A stretch of 64,000 nucleotides of DNA. Origin: Phoronis australis (taxonomy: Eukaryota > Phoronida > Phoronidae). A program made the translations under genes and the position numbers. The stretch covers positions 1,128,429 to 1,192,428 of the forward strand of contig NMRA01000011.1 of NCBI GenBank assembly GCA_002633005.1, given 5' to 3'. Below, in pieces: positions 10,685 to 24,408 of this stretch; position 1 is the first letter of the stretch, and each line of letters starts with the position of its first letter. The notes beneath the pieces were generated by a model. The model was not told the DNA's origin. It was given only the letters and a program-made list of their open reading frames with translations, and searched no databases.

Positions 10685-13600
10685 CAGATAATCCACCTTA
10701 GCTTGTTCAAGTTCCGTTCGTTTTATAGACGATTCAGCGACAGTAACGACCTGGATCTGCAGCGATTCCGAGTGTCAATAAAGGTTAACCACAAAGGTCA
10801 GGGCTCTTTTGAGCAATCATGTTTCATGTTTAGTGATTGTTTGGGCACACTGAGATTCGGCCGACAACATACGCGTGACCTGTGCGATTCTAAATTTCCC
10901 ACAGTTTTCCTAAAAACCGACAGACACCACCAGATGTCTCAGAAGCTGGAAAAAGTCGCTAATAGTCGACGAACCACAGCCGACTTCTATTTGGCATGTG
11001 ACAAATGCTCAGCCGAGTCCTGGGACGCCCAAAGTTTCAGTGGTCCACCTAGACACCTGCAGAGGCCCAGCCAGTCCGAAACACGAATAGAATTTATAAT
11101 TAAAATGAACTGAGAGTGTCGCAAGAACACAAAAAAGCAAGACACCCGTTGAGAGACCAATTACCGGGCCCCTCTCGAAAGTGCTAAAAGATTACTTGGG
11201 AAGACATCGTTTTAACCGTTGCTGTGACAAGCTAACCACTGAGTTTGTTGCGGTTAGCCAAGCCTGAAATTCCAAAATTGAAAGCAGTGGCGAAATGTCT
11301 CTTTAAATTTACATTTCCTAGTAAAACCAGTGAAAATGGCAACAAGTCTCAAATGAAAAACAAAAGTAAACTACACACGTATACATGCAGTTCCCCCAAG
11401 TGCATTATGCCAGTCTAAAATCATTCACAACATTTTTTTACAATATTCCACGAGCCAAATACCTGAAAACGTCAAAAATAATAAACCGGGTGCGCCCACG
11501 TCCGAGGCATGATTTTGCTCAAATGGTGCATGTGCTTAGTTCCGGAAACAGACACATCTTCGAATAGAGGCGCGTGGCCTCAGAACACGCGTATACATGT
11601 ACGGTAATGCACTATAATTAGTTTTCACTCGAAGTGTTCTTGTTTGACTTACTCCTGCAGAGAACAACGACGGGATGGCTATTTGAGCCCCTCGGATTAC
11701 TAATTTTCACCCCCCCCCCTCCCATCCGGTCTTCACAATTCCTTCAGTCTCTTGATCGCCACACGTTTTGGGCTACCACACCAGTGCGAGATTAATTCCC
11801 TCTCTGAAAATGCCTTTTGACAAGCTGTCGCAAAGGTTCAGAGCGACATCTAGCGACCATGCTGTTGTTAATATGATCTTTGCAGTTGCGCTGCAGGCGA
11901 ATTTCAACACAGAATTTCCAACCCAACGATGTCTGACACTTGACGAGACCTCTACTCTCGACAGTGAATTTAATCACACCTGACGTCTTCCGGTAGGCTT
12001 TACTGTTAAGGTTAGCAAAACGTCGTCAGCACTTCGCCAAGACTAGTAGACAATATAGTCCAGCAGCAAATTAATGTATTGCATATTTGTATACGGATAC
12101 TTTCCTAATTGGTCACTCTATGCACTGCCACATCAGTGATCTGAGAAAGATAAGTATTTAGTCAGACGAAATACGTCAGCCGCCAGTTTCACACTTAATA
12201 TCAATTTTAGTTTCTTTTTCCTTCCGTTTTCAATTTAAAATTTTATAGTTTTAATTAGAAGTCGATGAGATCAGCTCTAAACTGCTGGAGTCATTATAAA
12301 AATTGTCGGTATGGGTGAATTGGCTCACAAGGCCTCAAGTCCATGGGCCAATTTGAAGGACCAGTGGGTGATGTTATTTTTGTCTTTTTCGCTTCCAATT
12401 TTAATGGGCGCGTTGGCCCGAGTTAGCAATCACAGTGCGTCAATGAAAATATTTTTGCGCCAATGACACGGGGCGCGCTTTTTTGTAACATTTATACAAG
12501 GACTTCAGGCTTTTACCAACGCGCGAGATAGTGAATGCTACGTCACTAATCAGAGCCTTAGTGGACTCAGTTCAGGTAAATCCCTGAGCTGTCCCATTTG
12601 ATGACTAGAGTTGAACTTGTGTCCCTACGCACATAAATAGCGCACTGATTGCAAAAGACAGTCCGTGTTTGACATGTTACCTCCTTGTCTGCCTACTCGG
12701 TAGCGCCCAAGCTGCAAGCACGCACGTCAAAGTCTTCACGACAACCCAACATACATGTATCCGGAAAAGTCGTAACGAATTGGTCGAGTTAGTGAAGATG
12801 GTAAAGGCAAAACATTTGTTCTACTTCACCGTGTATCATACTGTCCATTGAATGGTTAGCCGACATGTACAAATAATTTGCCGAGGTTGGGACACAAAGA
12901 GCCTGTCTCACTAAAACGTCGTAACATTACAACTGTCTTTTTAACTGACGCCATAATTTCAAATTAACCTGTGCTTCGATCGACATGTAAGTTCACGGGT
13001 TTTCTGAATTAAACGTCTCGCTTATACCAGTATAAAGTCTCAGAAAAGAAGCGACAACTTAGCTTCCAGTATGGGCTAAAAGTTCGTCCTTAGAATTGAG
13101 TTCTCGATCATGCATCGCATAAGATGTAAGACCAATACAAATACAAACTTAATTTCAAACTTATCGTATGGTAAGGCTCACTTATTGAGCAACATATGTT
13201 TTCAAAAATCCCATCGTAAGGCCTTCAGTACTCGTTACATCAGCTAGAACTACAACTGTTCACAACATGGTCAATTTGAAAAACAATCTCTGAAATAAGA
13301 ATTTAGCAACAAACAATTAAACAAGTAATAACATACGCACAAGAACAGCATGCTAAAAATGAGCACGTCAGGTCTACGGATATTATCATGTCTTCAAGCA
13401 GGTACAGATGATGCCTTGAAAACACAAGGCAGAAGTATGTGAACGATTCTCTTACTGTTTCACTCCATTCCGGCGCAAACTTTCACGTGACGAGCTCGCA
13501 AAATTGCAGAAAATTTAAAAATGTTTCTACAACTTTTTGCGATGGTAAATTCGCTTACCAGACATGGTTTCAGGTTATAATTATTAATGACTCATTGCGG

Positions 13601-16160
13601 ACCAGTAAAACGTTCAATTTCAGAAACGTACTATTTTCTCATGTGATGTCCAGGTAACAAATTCAACTGTCGACCATGAAACACTAATGTGACGTTTCGA
13701 GAGTTTTACTTACGTCTGCAGATTAAAATAAGCGATTAAAGCAAAATAAGACGCGTTTACTCCTCAGCCGATACATTAGAAACAATAAACTGAAATTCGT
13801 AAAAAAACAACTTCAGATTTTTCATGTCGCGACTCGTAAAACATTTGCATTAGCTATTACCACGTAAGCAGACTTCGAGAAATAAGTAAGCCTTAGGATA
13901 TGACGATCAAGCTGTTATTGGCAGATAGCTGTGACCGGGTTACCAGCTCATACCGTAACCTGGATACTATGCCAGTGCGTGATGGGAATCAGACCCTGTA
14001 ATGACGCTTGTTTCGATCAATCAACGCTGTGATTTAATCTGAAACTTGAAATAAGAAATCGTCTGGCACCACCCGAACTGCTTCTCAGACTCGACCATGG
14101 ATGGATTGCGTCTGACCACAAATGTACGCGAAACGGTTAAACGAAGGTCACCTACACCAATACAAGAGACTTACTTCTAGAGACTGTCACGACGAGTTTT
14201 GGCACTTCAATTTTCGAGACGGAACCATTACGACGGCACTCACTGCACGCTGCTGAACATGATTGAAGAGACGTCAGGTTTACTAGGTGCGGTTCGACTT
14301 TGAATAGAACCGAAACAATAATAACAGCGTCGCTCCATGTAACCACGATGTCACGACAAACGTGATGACTCACCGCCACAATATGAAAACGTCACAATCG
14401 CAATGACGACGCAGTAAAGATAGCATTTCTATACTTACTTCAATCCGCGCTAACAACTTGAGGCCATAGAAAGGTCGCGGTGTATGATGGCAGTGGTACA
14501 CTGACACTGTGTGCCCCAACAGACTGGTCATGAACGACATTTGGCATATGTAATTCTAGCACGCGCCGGTGCAATCAGTATTAAGTTACATACTCATGAT
14601 GACATGAAGAGTTTATCTGTCATCCTGGAGGGGTGTTGGGTAGCCAGTGGTGATGGACGAGTTCATTTCTCAAAAATTCTCATCACACGACTAGTTCAAA
14701 AAGTGACAAAAGAAATGCTTTTGTTACATACGACTGTTGTCTGTTGAATGCGTAACGATATATTTTTTATTCTTGCAATTCTATATGCTGAGACAAATGA
14801 CCAATTAACAAGATTTTTGACCACATTCTTAGAACATTGACGGAAAATTGAAGTATTTGCACTCATAATCAAAAACAGGAGTGCTGGATTGAACAAGTCT
14901 CGAGAACATGTGGCCGTCTTACCCTGGAAACACCTGCCCACACGTGTAACGAGTGATGCGCTTGAGTAAAAATCGTCTCGTCAACAGAATGTGTCAAACG
15001 CCAGAGCTGACGATCTGTCACAAAACAACAAAGAGCAATTCATTGGTTAAAACGCAAATGAGACATACATCTTGTCAAAGATATTGTCTCGTCTGCTTCT
15101 ACGGCTGCATTTTAGACGCTTACGATACGACAGCCCTCTCTTGCTCAAAATGCAGTCGTAACAGGAACTCTCAACGACGATGGCGGTCGACAAGAACGTG
15201 CCTCGCTATTGTGCATTTACCTGAAAGCAAATATTTCCGGATTTCTCATATCCACATCCCCTACCTTGTTAAAATGTAATACGGTTTTTATATCTGTGAT
15301 AACAATGCTCCCTTCTATAATTTATAAGCCTTGTAGGCGGAACGGACACGATTGTTTGCTAAGGCAGTTTTGACTGTGGCTTGTCAAGAATTGTCTCCAT
15401 GGCGACATGATGACGGAAAGCTTGCTTTATCAATTGTGACGTCGACATGGAGTGTAATGAAATAAGTCCGTTAATTTGTTTTTATCGATAACTGTGTAGA
15501 CCGACTATATGTTACAGCAGACATTTTCATAATCTTTGATGGTGAGTTAAACCGCGGATCACAACCTTATAAAAGGTTATTGCCTCCGTGGTAAGCTCTC
15601 GTCGGAATACAACTACTGTGGTCAGTCGGCTTACGCGTACTATTATTTACTATGAAATTCAAATATTCGATAAATTAAGCTTTTAAAACGTTTTTTTATT
15701 TAAAGGAGTGCAAACTCACCTCCCGTCACAAAATGACATTTGGTTTAGAATTGTTATTCGGAGTGTTATGAAAGTGTTCGCAGTTTATTCCTTAGTCAAA
15801 TTAGAAGCGATTTCTGAACTCGGAAAGAACTAGCAGTTCGTTATTGCTTGAGGCCGCACTACAAAAGACTTGTCACGGCAGGCTATTTCAAACCTCCAGC
15901 TTGGTCTTAAGCAATAGTGGACTGTTCAGGAACCACTTCTAATATGAGTTAAGAACAAGTTGAGATGAGGCCTAAAGCAGAAAGACGACTAAATTATAAG
16001 TCATTTACTTTGACGGCTCGCGGGAATCTAGACGCCATCAGCAAACATTTCATTGTGAAAACTGATGCCTGTATTCGGCTCCCTGAGTCGCCCTGTCTGC
16101 ACACTACGATTTTTCTTGGCGATTCCGTACTGCGACTATCGTATCGGCTTAATTACGACT
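10685..16160. other. gene-free stretch
   Basis: No recognised gene or repeat. The longest frame, starting in the micro-MITE at 10613, opens with GTG and looks like chance. Confidence 0.5.
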
Positions 16161-16796
16161 AACAAGAGTGTAGACAGGTGCTTCGATACGACTTTTCTTT
16201 CTAAGCCTACGGGAAGTCGTTTTGAACTTTTTAGCTCGAAAAATCATGTCCGAACTCCTGTCTGCCAATTCCGATTAATATGGTATGCGACGAGTCCGTA
16301 CACGAAAAATTGGAGAGTAATTGACCATATAGTTATGTAACAGTGGAAATCGATTGCAGGCGACACTTCAATGTTCCACCCTGAGCAGAAAAAAGGCGAG
16401 CACTAGTGGCGCCTTCTATTGACAGTAATCACCCCCTCTTGCCGTAACATTATTTCCCAGTGCTACCTGTAACTAATTATTTACAGACAGTGTTAGGGGG
16501 CGCACTACAGTTATTACAGGGTTTTGGCTGCCGACGCACACCGAAGTAGAGATGAGTCCTTTCCTGACGTCCTAATCAAGAGTCTGAAAAAAGCAAAGGG
16601 TTTTGTAGCGTTCCCAACTCACAATCACTACTCATGATAACTGAAATTTAATTACGCTACAGATTTTTAAACGGTTAATTCACATTGGAAAAAAATCCCG
16701 ACACACAAAAATATTACCAAAAACATCAAATTTGACAGTTTTCTCCCAAAAATTACCACTTGCCTGCAAGTGCAAGAAAAATCTGACTACAGATTC
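16161..16796 (+). repeat. 636-bp tandem duplication, unit 1
   Basis: Starts AACAAGAGTGTAGACAGG and ends CTGACTACAGATTC. Repeats immediately and almost perfectly as unit 2. Contains a 5' part that yields identical short ORFs in both units, and CACTAGTGGCGCC. No recognised gene. Confidence 0.95.
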
Positions 16797-17432
16797 AACA
16801 AGAGTGTAGACAGGTGCTTCGATACGACTTTTCTTTCTAAGCCTACGGGAAGTCGTTTTGAACTTTTTAGCTCGAAAAATCATGTCCGAACTCCTGTCTG
16901 CCAATTCCGATTAATATGGTATGCGACGAGTCCGTACACGAAAAATTGGAGAGTAATTGACCATATAGTTATGTAACAGTGGAAATCGATTGCAGGCGAC
17001 ACTTCAATGTTCCACCCTGAGCAGAAAAAAGGCGAGCACTAGTGGCGCCTTCTATTGACAGTAATCACCCCCTCTTGCCGTAACATTATTTCCCAGTGCT
17101 ACCTGTAACTAATTATTTACAGACAGGGTTAGGGGGCGCACTACAGTTATTACAGGGTTTTGGCTGCCGACGCACACCGAAGTAGAGATGAGTCCTTTCC
17201 TGACGTCCTAATCAAGAGTCTGAAAAAAGCAAAGGGTTTTGTAGCGTTCCCAACTCACAATCACTACTCATGATAACTGAAACTTAATTACGCTACAGAT
17301 TTTTAAACGGTTAATTCACATTGGAAAAAAATCCCGACACACAAAAATATTACCAAAAACATCAAATTTGACAGTTTTCTCCCAAAAATTACCACTTGCC
17401 TGCAAGTGCAAGAAAAATCTGACTACAGATTC
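16797..17432 (+). repeat. 636-bp tandem duplication, unit 2
   Basis: Differs from unit 1 at only two positions that I can see: T16491 to G17127 and T16647 to C17283. The junctions are exact. Recent duplication, or collapsed/expanded alleles in the assembly. Confidence 0.95.
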
Positions 17433-18460
17433 AGAATGCTCGTCCTCTCTAGATTATAAAAATGTGGTCATAGTATGCCTCTTACCAGCTACTTTTTTGG
17501 CAATTTTAATCTGTTTGACAGCCACCTGAAATCGCGCCCGGTTTCTCAGACACGGGTTGAAAGCAAATGGCAGCCACCATTTTGCATCAAAAGTACGTCA
17601 TGGCGTATTTTGTATTGTCGTTTGACTTTCTGACGTGCGCTTAGACTCAGCAATATATTTAGCATCGGATTTAAAAAATAAGTCTTTTTCTGCTTATATC
17701 TCTTTGATTAGTGCGTCACAAATTTGGGAACATCAGCTGAAGTCCAGCTGAAAACCGAAATCTCCTCAAACTGAAATGAATCAAGTCAACCGCGTGACTC
17801 GATCCCTTGAAGTAATTAACTTAAATTCAATCCAATCCGTGATAATTAGGAACGCAAACTGACCGTATTAAAGAAAGAAAAGTCACAAAGGCTCCAGCCC
17901 AAGAGATGAACGAAAAGAAAGATTTTTTAAAGATGGAGCTGCAAGGAGCTTTAGGGGGCTACACCGTGGACGGGGTATGTTTACGAAACGCGAGTGAACG
18001 CCGGGGTCGGACACAGTTTTAAATTATCATTGATTTTTTGTTTAAAATTTTGATATTTTGTATTTTGGTGTTGCGTGGTACAAGTCTGCATAACAAAGTG
18101 AAGGTCTCCGAGTCCGAATTACTTTTTCCGTTGCAGCTGCCTAAACGGTGCTCCAACAAAAAAATGCAAAATTTATGTGGGTTATTGAAAAGCCACCTCT
18201 AATTACATTAATTCGTTCAACATTCTATTCCGACACACGTGGCCGTTTGTTTCATTATATTTTAAAAAAAGCATCAAGTCGACCCATGTACTCTGAGACC
18301 CAGACACGGTATTCCGTGTATTAGGATACCTCCACTGCCAGACATAGTGTAGAATGCCGCGGCAGAGTTGGTTTCCTTACACGCAAAACTCGCGAAAGAA
18401 GCTAGTGTGATCAGAAACTTCGTTCATTATAAATGGGGAAATCTCCCGACGCTTTGCGTG
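17433..18460. other. gene-free stretch
   Basis: Nothing recognised; several A/T-rich runs. Confidence 0.5.
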
Positions 18461-18616
18461 CAGGGGCGGATCCAGCATTTTGAGTTAGGGGGCCAGGGCA
18501 GAAAATTAGCCAGGATTTTGACCGTCAGACATTCGCACCCCCATACTGCCAAATGGAATCTGGGAGAATTTTAGGGGGGCCATGGCCCCCTTGGCCCCCC
18601 TCTAAATCCGCCACTG
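18461..18616 (+). mobile_element. short CAGTGGCGGAT element, copy 2
   Basis: 156 bp from CAGGGGCGGATCC to AAATCCGCCACTG, with a perfect 5-bp duplication GCGTG (18456-18460 and 18617-18621). No coding capacity; near the right end a GGGGGGCC / GGCCCCC palindrome. Confidence 0.85.
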
Positions 18617-19163
18617 GCGTGATCTTACGCTCGCGAAATTCTTGCTTTTACAGAACGCATAATTTAATAACAAACAATAGATGGCACTGTTCTATTACAT
18701 GAGAATATCAGAGCTCACCAACACAGTCCGAACTAGGTATTCTGTCTGTGTCAGTACCATTCGTAAACCAAATAGGTAGTTCTGACATGTCATTGAAGCT
18801 ATATTTCCAGCCCAGCAAGAGAAAATGTAAACACTATGATCGCCCTCCACCTTGGTCTACAGACATTCGTTCCTACTGAAATCAGATGCTTTTTGGATGA
18901 GTTTGCGTCATGTACACTTAAGGTGCAAATCAACGATTTACGGAGAACAAACAAGAAAAAATCTTTGGTGCATAAAAGCATGCAGTAGACGTCACGATCA
19001 TCTGAAATTACGTCCGGTAACATAGATCAGAATTGACCAATCTTTCTGAAAGTAAAATTAATTCGCCTTCCTAATGTGACGCAAAATTTAATGTTTTTCT
19101 GTATTACACTATCTGATATGAATTTGTGTATCTTGAACCGGCGTGAAAGTATAAATCGCAAAC

Positions 19164-19321
19164 GTCTGGTTTGCACGCCCCCTGTTGGCCACATCACGTG
19201 ACCTAATGAACATAAGTCTGAAAAGATTTCTGTTCCGGATTCGAGTTCCGGTCGGGGCAGAAATCCTTTCAGACTTCATTAGGTCACGTGATGTGGCCAA
19301 CAGGGGGCGTGCAGACCAGAC
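19164..19321. repeat. long palindrome carrying CTCF-like sites and E-boxes in both arms
   Basis: Left arm 19164-19232 and right arm 19258-19321 are complementary apart from a 5-base gap and a couple of mismatches. A 25-nt loop (19233-19257) contains GATTCGAGTTCC, close to a tRNA B-box. Each arm holds GGCCAACAGGGGGCG (19295-19309, and its complement at 19176-19190) and TCACGTGA (19194-19201 and 19284-19291). The sites point away from each other. Could be a fold-back MITE. Confidence 0.9.
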
Positions 19322-22011
19322 CTAAGAAAGTTTGTGACACTATATGTTGAGACTAAAATTTAGCTAACAATAAAAATGTGGAACATTTTTTGGTTAGAAT
19401 GTGACTTTATGAAACCATAGACTGTAGTTCATGGACCGCCAACTCCGTATACTTTCAATGGACGAAATCTGTGCTGTTTCGCACAACGTTACGTCATTAT
19501 TCACTAGCGACACCTGGCCCAATTATCTGGTGTTATTTCCGGCAAGTACGTCGTCTGCTAATTTTGGTCGGCTGTTGTGTGGTCGGGTGGTAGTAGCATT
19601 GCTAAAAGTACTCACGATACCAACATTACTATTTTGAGATTTTGAACGGCGTTTGAATGCCGAAATTATTATTTTGTTTTCATTGTACTCGACAGTAAAA
19701 CATATGCGAGAATTTCCCGTCACAATACACTAACCAGAAAATGAATCAGATAATTTAGGAGAGTGGCGCCGCCTCTAGGATAGTGCGGAAGAAAATGTCT
19801 ATAATCTATGATGAAACGTGACCTCTCCGACAAGACCCCTGCATTCTTATTTCCATGGGGCAAACTACAAGTGACCACCAACAAAACTTTGCGCTGTCTA
19901 ATCGTGTCAAGACAGTTCTTCTTCACCAGCCAAGGAATAGCTTAGATAGCGTGCCCAGTGTCAAGCACGATACTAGCAGTTTCAATCGATCATTCAGCTG
20001 AATGAAACTCTAATGACGTGAATCTGTGAGTATTCGTGGCTCAAAAGGCACGTGAAATCATAGGCGTGTATATCTTCCAACAGGACGCTTTGTGATTGTA
20101 CGGCTCCGCGGCTGTAACACGTATCACTAGAAATCTATCCATGTGCATATTTTCATTATCCACAACCCTCCAAACTGACTTGAAGAATCATTAGGGTGAT
20201 ACCTACTCTCAACTATTCAAAAGGTTCCTTCAGATAGTCGCCCCTGTTATGTGACGAATTTGTTCACTGCAATTTTCTTTGTAAGTCCTTTTGTAACACT
20301 TCCTCATCTCTATAGTTCATCTTTTCTGTCATGTTATGCGACGAATTAGTTACTTGGAAATAGTTGTTTTTCTAATAAAAATGTGGCATTTATGTCGCGA
20401 ATACTTAAAAACCTAAAGGTTAGAAATAGCGGAATCAATAAGTGTTTGCGATTTCTGTATCAGTCATGTCATTATCTGAAATATGATCATAACAGTGAGA
20501 TGTTTTGTTTCTTTCGATTTTGCCGTGAAATTGCTGTCAACGTGACATATAAATCGACCAGCGTTCGCATCATCCAAAGTCCACAAAAATTACACCTTTA
20601 TAGAGATTTACAGATTACTTTAAAAATCAGTGTACGAGATAAGTACTTATCGTTCACCAGCCTCTTTCAAGGAAATCTGTATCCCCGATTTCAATGTGCA
20701 AGCATTTCAACCGGAGTTATGTGCTTTTGCTACAACATTTATGGCGTCATGCTCGAGTTATTGTTGGATTTCAGGTTCGCGACTGAGTGAGCAACTGTTC
20801 GTTTGTGTATGTGTGTGAAACATTTTCTGCTGTAAAGTACGTGATGTAGCAGTATATTTTTATACTTTATTGTTGTTGGAATGACGGTCGTAAGTCTTAC
20901 ACAATGTGTTTTAGAAGCACTAATTTTGGTTTCACATAAAAAATGTTCCATTAAAGCACACAGTTAGCTGCAATTACCGCAAACGATGACATAAAACAGA
21001 TTAGACGTGTATTCGTGGAATCTTAGAATGTCATTTGTGGCAATACGGAGTATTCATCACGATAAATTTTCCGAAATCTAAAACACTTCAGAGACACATA
21101 GCTTGTATAGCAAACTACCACCATTTCTACAATCACAGGACGATGCTAGCTCGCAGCCACTTCATACACTCAAAATGATACAAGAAACTACATGTCCGCT
21201 CAGTTTTGATTCTATGGCATCCAAGATCTGTTTAGATGTTAAGTACCGGTATGTGTCGGAGACGTGTTATAGCTCCGTGCATGGACTGTGCAAGGGTTTC
21301 AGGACTGTTTGAGGTCCGGTTTCATGTATAGAGTCAGTGGACCAACTGAGCTGGGTTTCATGGGTGCTTTTACCTGACAAGTTTGTTTTAATGATTCCTC
21401 CTAATTCATAAGTGAACTTTCCGAATTTAAAAAAAATCCCGGATTAATAGCTGGTAAAAACGATAAATTGTTGAAATTTAGCGTTCTTGTACATTGCATC
21501 AATATTGCTGAAAATTATTGCATCAGGCATGGTAACTGGCACGTTTAAACACTGTTGATAACATTGAATAAAAGAAAGGAACACAAAAACAGAAAAGAAG
21601 CTTTTTGAAGACGCAACACTTCCATCTAATGGTAAAATATAAAACTTCATTTAATTGAAACTTTGGAATTTAAAACACAGGATGAAAAACGTATTTCATT
21701 GGGATTCTTTTCATAAACAGATTTAAGATCTGTAACTTAGGTTTAACCGTTTAAACGCTACTTAAAATTAAGTAGTCTACACATGGGTTTCCGACACTGG
21801 TGCCCACGATATATTCAATCTGCACATAACACGGGTATCAGAAATAAATTTCTCATGGTGTGATTGGCAAGGGCTGTTGTTTACAGCGCCATCTACTGTT
21901 CAACGTATGTGGCAGTTTAATCAATAAAAACTTGTCTCGAGAAACTAGTTACTTATCACGGTTCCTCTAGAAACCGTTAGCTTCAGTAGGGTTTGTCAAT
22001 AGCCTCGTCCT
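19322..22011. other. gene-free stretch
   Basis: Only unremarkable ORFs; the 135-codon frame at 20383 begins with GTG. An isolated GCGCCATCTACTG at about 21890 resembles the array cores in reverse. Confidence 0.45.
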
Positions 22012-22507
22012 CAAGTCTCAAGATGGCACTGATTGCTTTACCCAACTGAGACTTGATGAGGAAAAATCGCAGGGATATCACGATTGCTGTTAAGTTGTAT
22101 CAACTCTGAGATTTGCTGTATTATAATACAAAAAATCAAAATGAGCGGTATTTATGCAGAAGCTTAGGTTTCAAATTATTTAAAAAATTATGTATTTGAA
22201 TTCAAAAGCAGGATGATTTCTAAGGTAAATTTAAATAAAACAGAATTGACAATAAGTACGATAGCACCTTTATTTCAAACAATAACGAAATAAAGTCAAG
22301 TTAAATCTGCCTTTGGATCTGATTTAGTTTCTGAAAGAAAATACTCAAATTAATCTCATCAAAGAAGTGGGACAAGAACTGGTATTTAAGCACTCAGTGA
22401 TTCAAATGTTTGAAGGTTTCTTGTGTCGCTCTTGTCAGTCGTCTACTGCCAATCAGCGCGCAGAAGGGATACCTCCTCACCAAGCCTCAAATGGCTAAAC
22501 CGATCAT
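22012..22507. mobile_element. 629-bp-type MITE, copy 2, diverged and right-truncated
   Basis: Left terminal repeat 22012-22055 (CAAGTCTCAAGATGG … GAGACTTG). The interior matches copy 1 in reverse complement, including phrases for TTTTTTGTATTATA and GACAAGAGCGACACAAGAAA. The right terminal repeat breaks off after CAAGCCTCAAATGGCTAAAC at about 22500. Confidence 0.7.
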
Positions 22508-24130
22508 CGCTGTTTTAAAAGAGGCCTGGACTACATGTTTCAACATTTTAATATGAATTTTGAAAGTATAAAGGTTGGCACAGTATTTTTCTTTTTTACT
22601 TTGAAAAATTTTAAAAACTTATTTGTTCCGTAAAGCCCCACTGCAAGCGCTGTTTTTCGTAACGTCACTGAGGCTGTACAGCACAAAGAGATATAGGTCA
22701 TTAGCCGTGCGAGTATGTAGTCCGTCGACTGGAAAATGTGCTCACAACCTTTTTCGTTTTTCTTTCCTGTGACTTTGATTCATCCCAGGGCCTAGCTAGC
22801 CAGCTAGCTGTATGAACAATATCTTCAAAATACAATTAGGTACCAGTAGCACTGTGTGTTGAGCTCCGTTAGACTCCGAAATTTCACATAGCCCGGGTAG
22901 TTCTGCTCGTCACCTCGTCGCGAAGACTTAAATCAACATGTAGAGCTCCAAACCGGCAGGGGAGCATGCAAATATCTTGGGTGTCAACCGACACTCACCT
23001 TGCCCGCGCTGGAGCCATTTAAGTGAAAAACAATGTAGTAAACGTTATTTTATTTCAAAATTCTTCTGTAACAAAGAAAACAGTACGCTGAACACACACT
23101 ATTTCCTAAAGCTTTGCGACATCTGTCGGGAAATGATGACAGCTTCGCAGGAGCTGAAAATTTTTTTATGAAATTCGGTTACCTGCTACAAAAACACTAA
23201 AAACATGAAAGGAAATGAAATCAGTTCTAGTAATTTGTTGTGACATGTACACAACTTCGCAGAACAGTTCGATCGCTTGGAGAAGACCAACTCGGGGAAA
23301 GAACTGGCCAATAAGGCAACAGGTGACGGCGCCGAAAGCCGACCTTGAGCGCACCCAAATTTCTTAGCAGCAGAGTGAACAGCAGAACGCCAATTTTTTC
23401 AACACCTGTCAATAATTTATAGTTTACTCAAGGAAGAATGCAGATTTTATTTGATCAGTTTTTACCCACGTCGGTGCAACGGCCGTTGTATATTTACTAT
23501 ACAGCTTGCACCAAGGCAAGGCTACGCAGTCGGGGCCGATCCTCGCCTGTGCCGAGAACCATGGGCATCGTTCCACTGACTAATATAGTCAACACGACAC
23601 GGCAGTAACTTGTATTATGAACTTTTGAGAGCCAAGATCGCAGACGAATTATACACTGACATGAAGCACAGTTCTGTAGCCGAGAGGCATCCCGACCCAG
23701 TAAGCTATATAGCCTATTGTATAATAAGCTTGATTTATGTTATTGCCTTCACCCACGGTACAGCCTCAGTGACGCCAGACGCACTTTAGCCAATAGGAAT
23801 TAACCTTGGAAAAACGCTTTTTTACAAAAATATGAAAGAGTAACAAAGTTGTGATTTCTGATATAGACTTTATTCACCAATTAAAATACATTAAATATAC
23901 ATGTTATTAGTACTTCAGGAACCTTTTCAAAAGTTCCCCCATGAACTGTGTCCCAAAAAGAATTTCACAACACACCTTAAGCGATTTAATACTGAGCTTG
24001 TAGTATACCTATTGCTAAGAAATAAGTCAAAAATTAAAAAAAAATCTGTTATCGGGGTTGTACGTAATTGGAAGAAGGTCCTCTCCGCCGTTGTTGTTTT
24101 TACCAGTGCGATACTGAGGAGTTGTGAGGA
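22508..24130. other. gene-free stretch
   Basis: No recognised feature. The small palindromic AGCTAGCCAGCTAGCT phrase lies near 22798. Confidence 0.45.
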
Positions 24131-24408
24131 ATGTCCACGGAGAGCTGCTTTTTCAGGTGCGTTTGTGGAGGCTGTAGTAACAGAAACTTGACTGAGACGT
24201 CTCAGTGCTCAAATTTCCTAAATACGTGAAAGTTACACAGAAATGGCATCCGTTTGTGCAACGCACGAGAGTGTAGAAAGTCAGTGAGGAACGTGCGATT
24301 CTGGCGGAAGCCATAATTTGTTCGGCACATTTCAAGGAATCGCGTTTCGACCAAACACAAAAGCGGCGTTACGATGAAGGATTCGCCACCTTGTATTTGG
24401 GCGAGTGA
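24131..24408 (+). pseudogene. degenerate THAP zinc-finger domain
   Basis: Conceptual translation gives the C2CH skeleton of a THAP DNA-binding domain. The N-terminal part starts at ATG 24131 and carries CVCGGCSN, whose C-x2-C pair is encoded at 24164-24175. A middle part has the conserved Trp (KWHPFVQRTR, from 24241). A distal part has IICSAHF, with Cys at 24319 and His at 24328. The spacing from the second Cys to the third is about 48 residues, inside the family range C-x2-4-C-x35-53-C-x2-H. The reading is broken: TGA at 24227, then a frame change before 24241, TAG at 24274, and TGA at 24406. THAP domains occur in host transcription regulators and in P-element-type transposases, and this fragment does not say which. 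It is either a decayed gene copy or a transposon remnant. No downstream transposase-like sequence is recognised. Confidence 0.55.

Noticed and set aside
10613-11113. 166-codon plus-strand frame
   Set aside because: Opens with GTG inside a micro-MITE, no Met for most of its length, no domain, and low-complexity start.
20383-20790. 135-codon plus-strand frame
   Set aside because: GTG start; composition follows the AT-rich background and no motif is visible.
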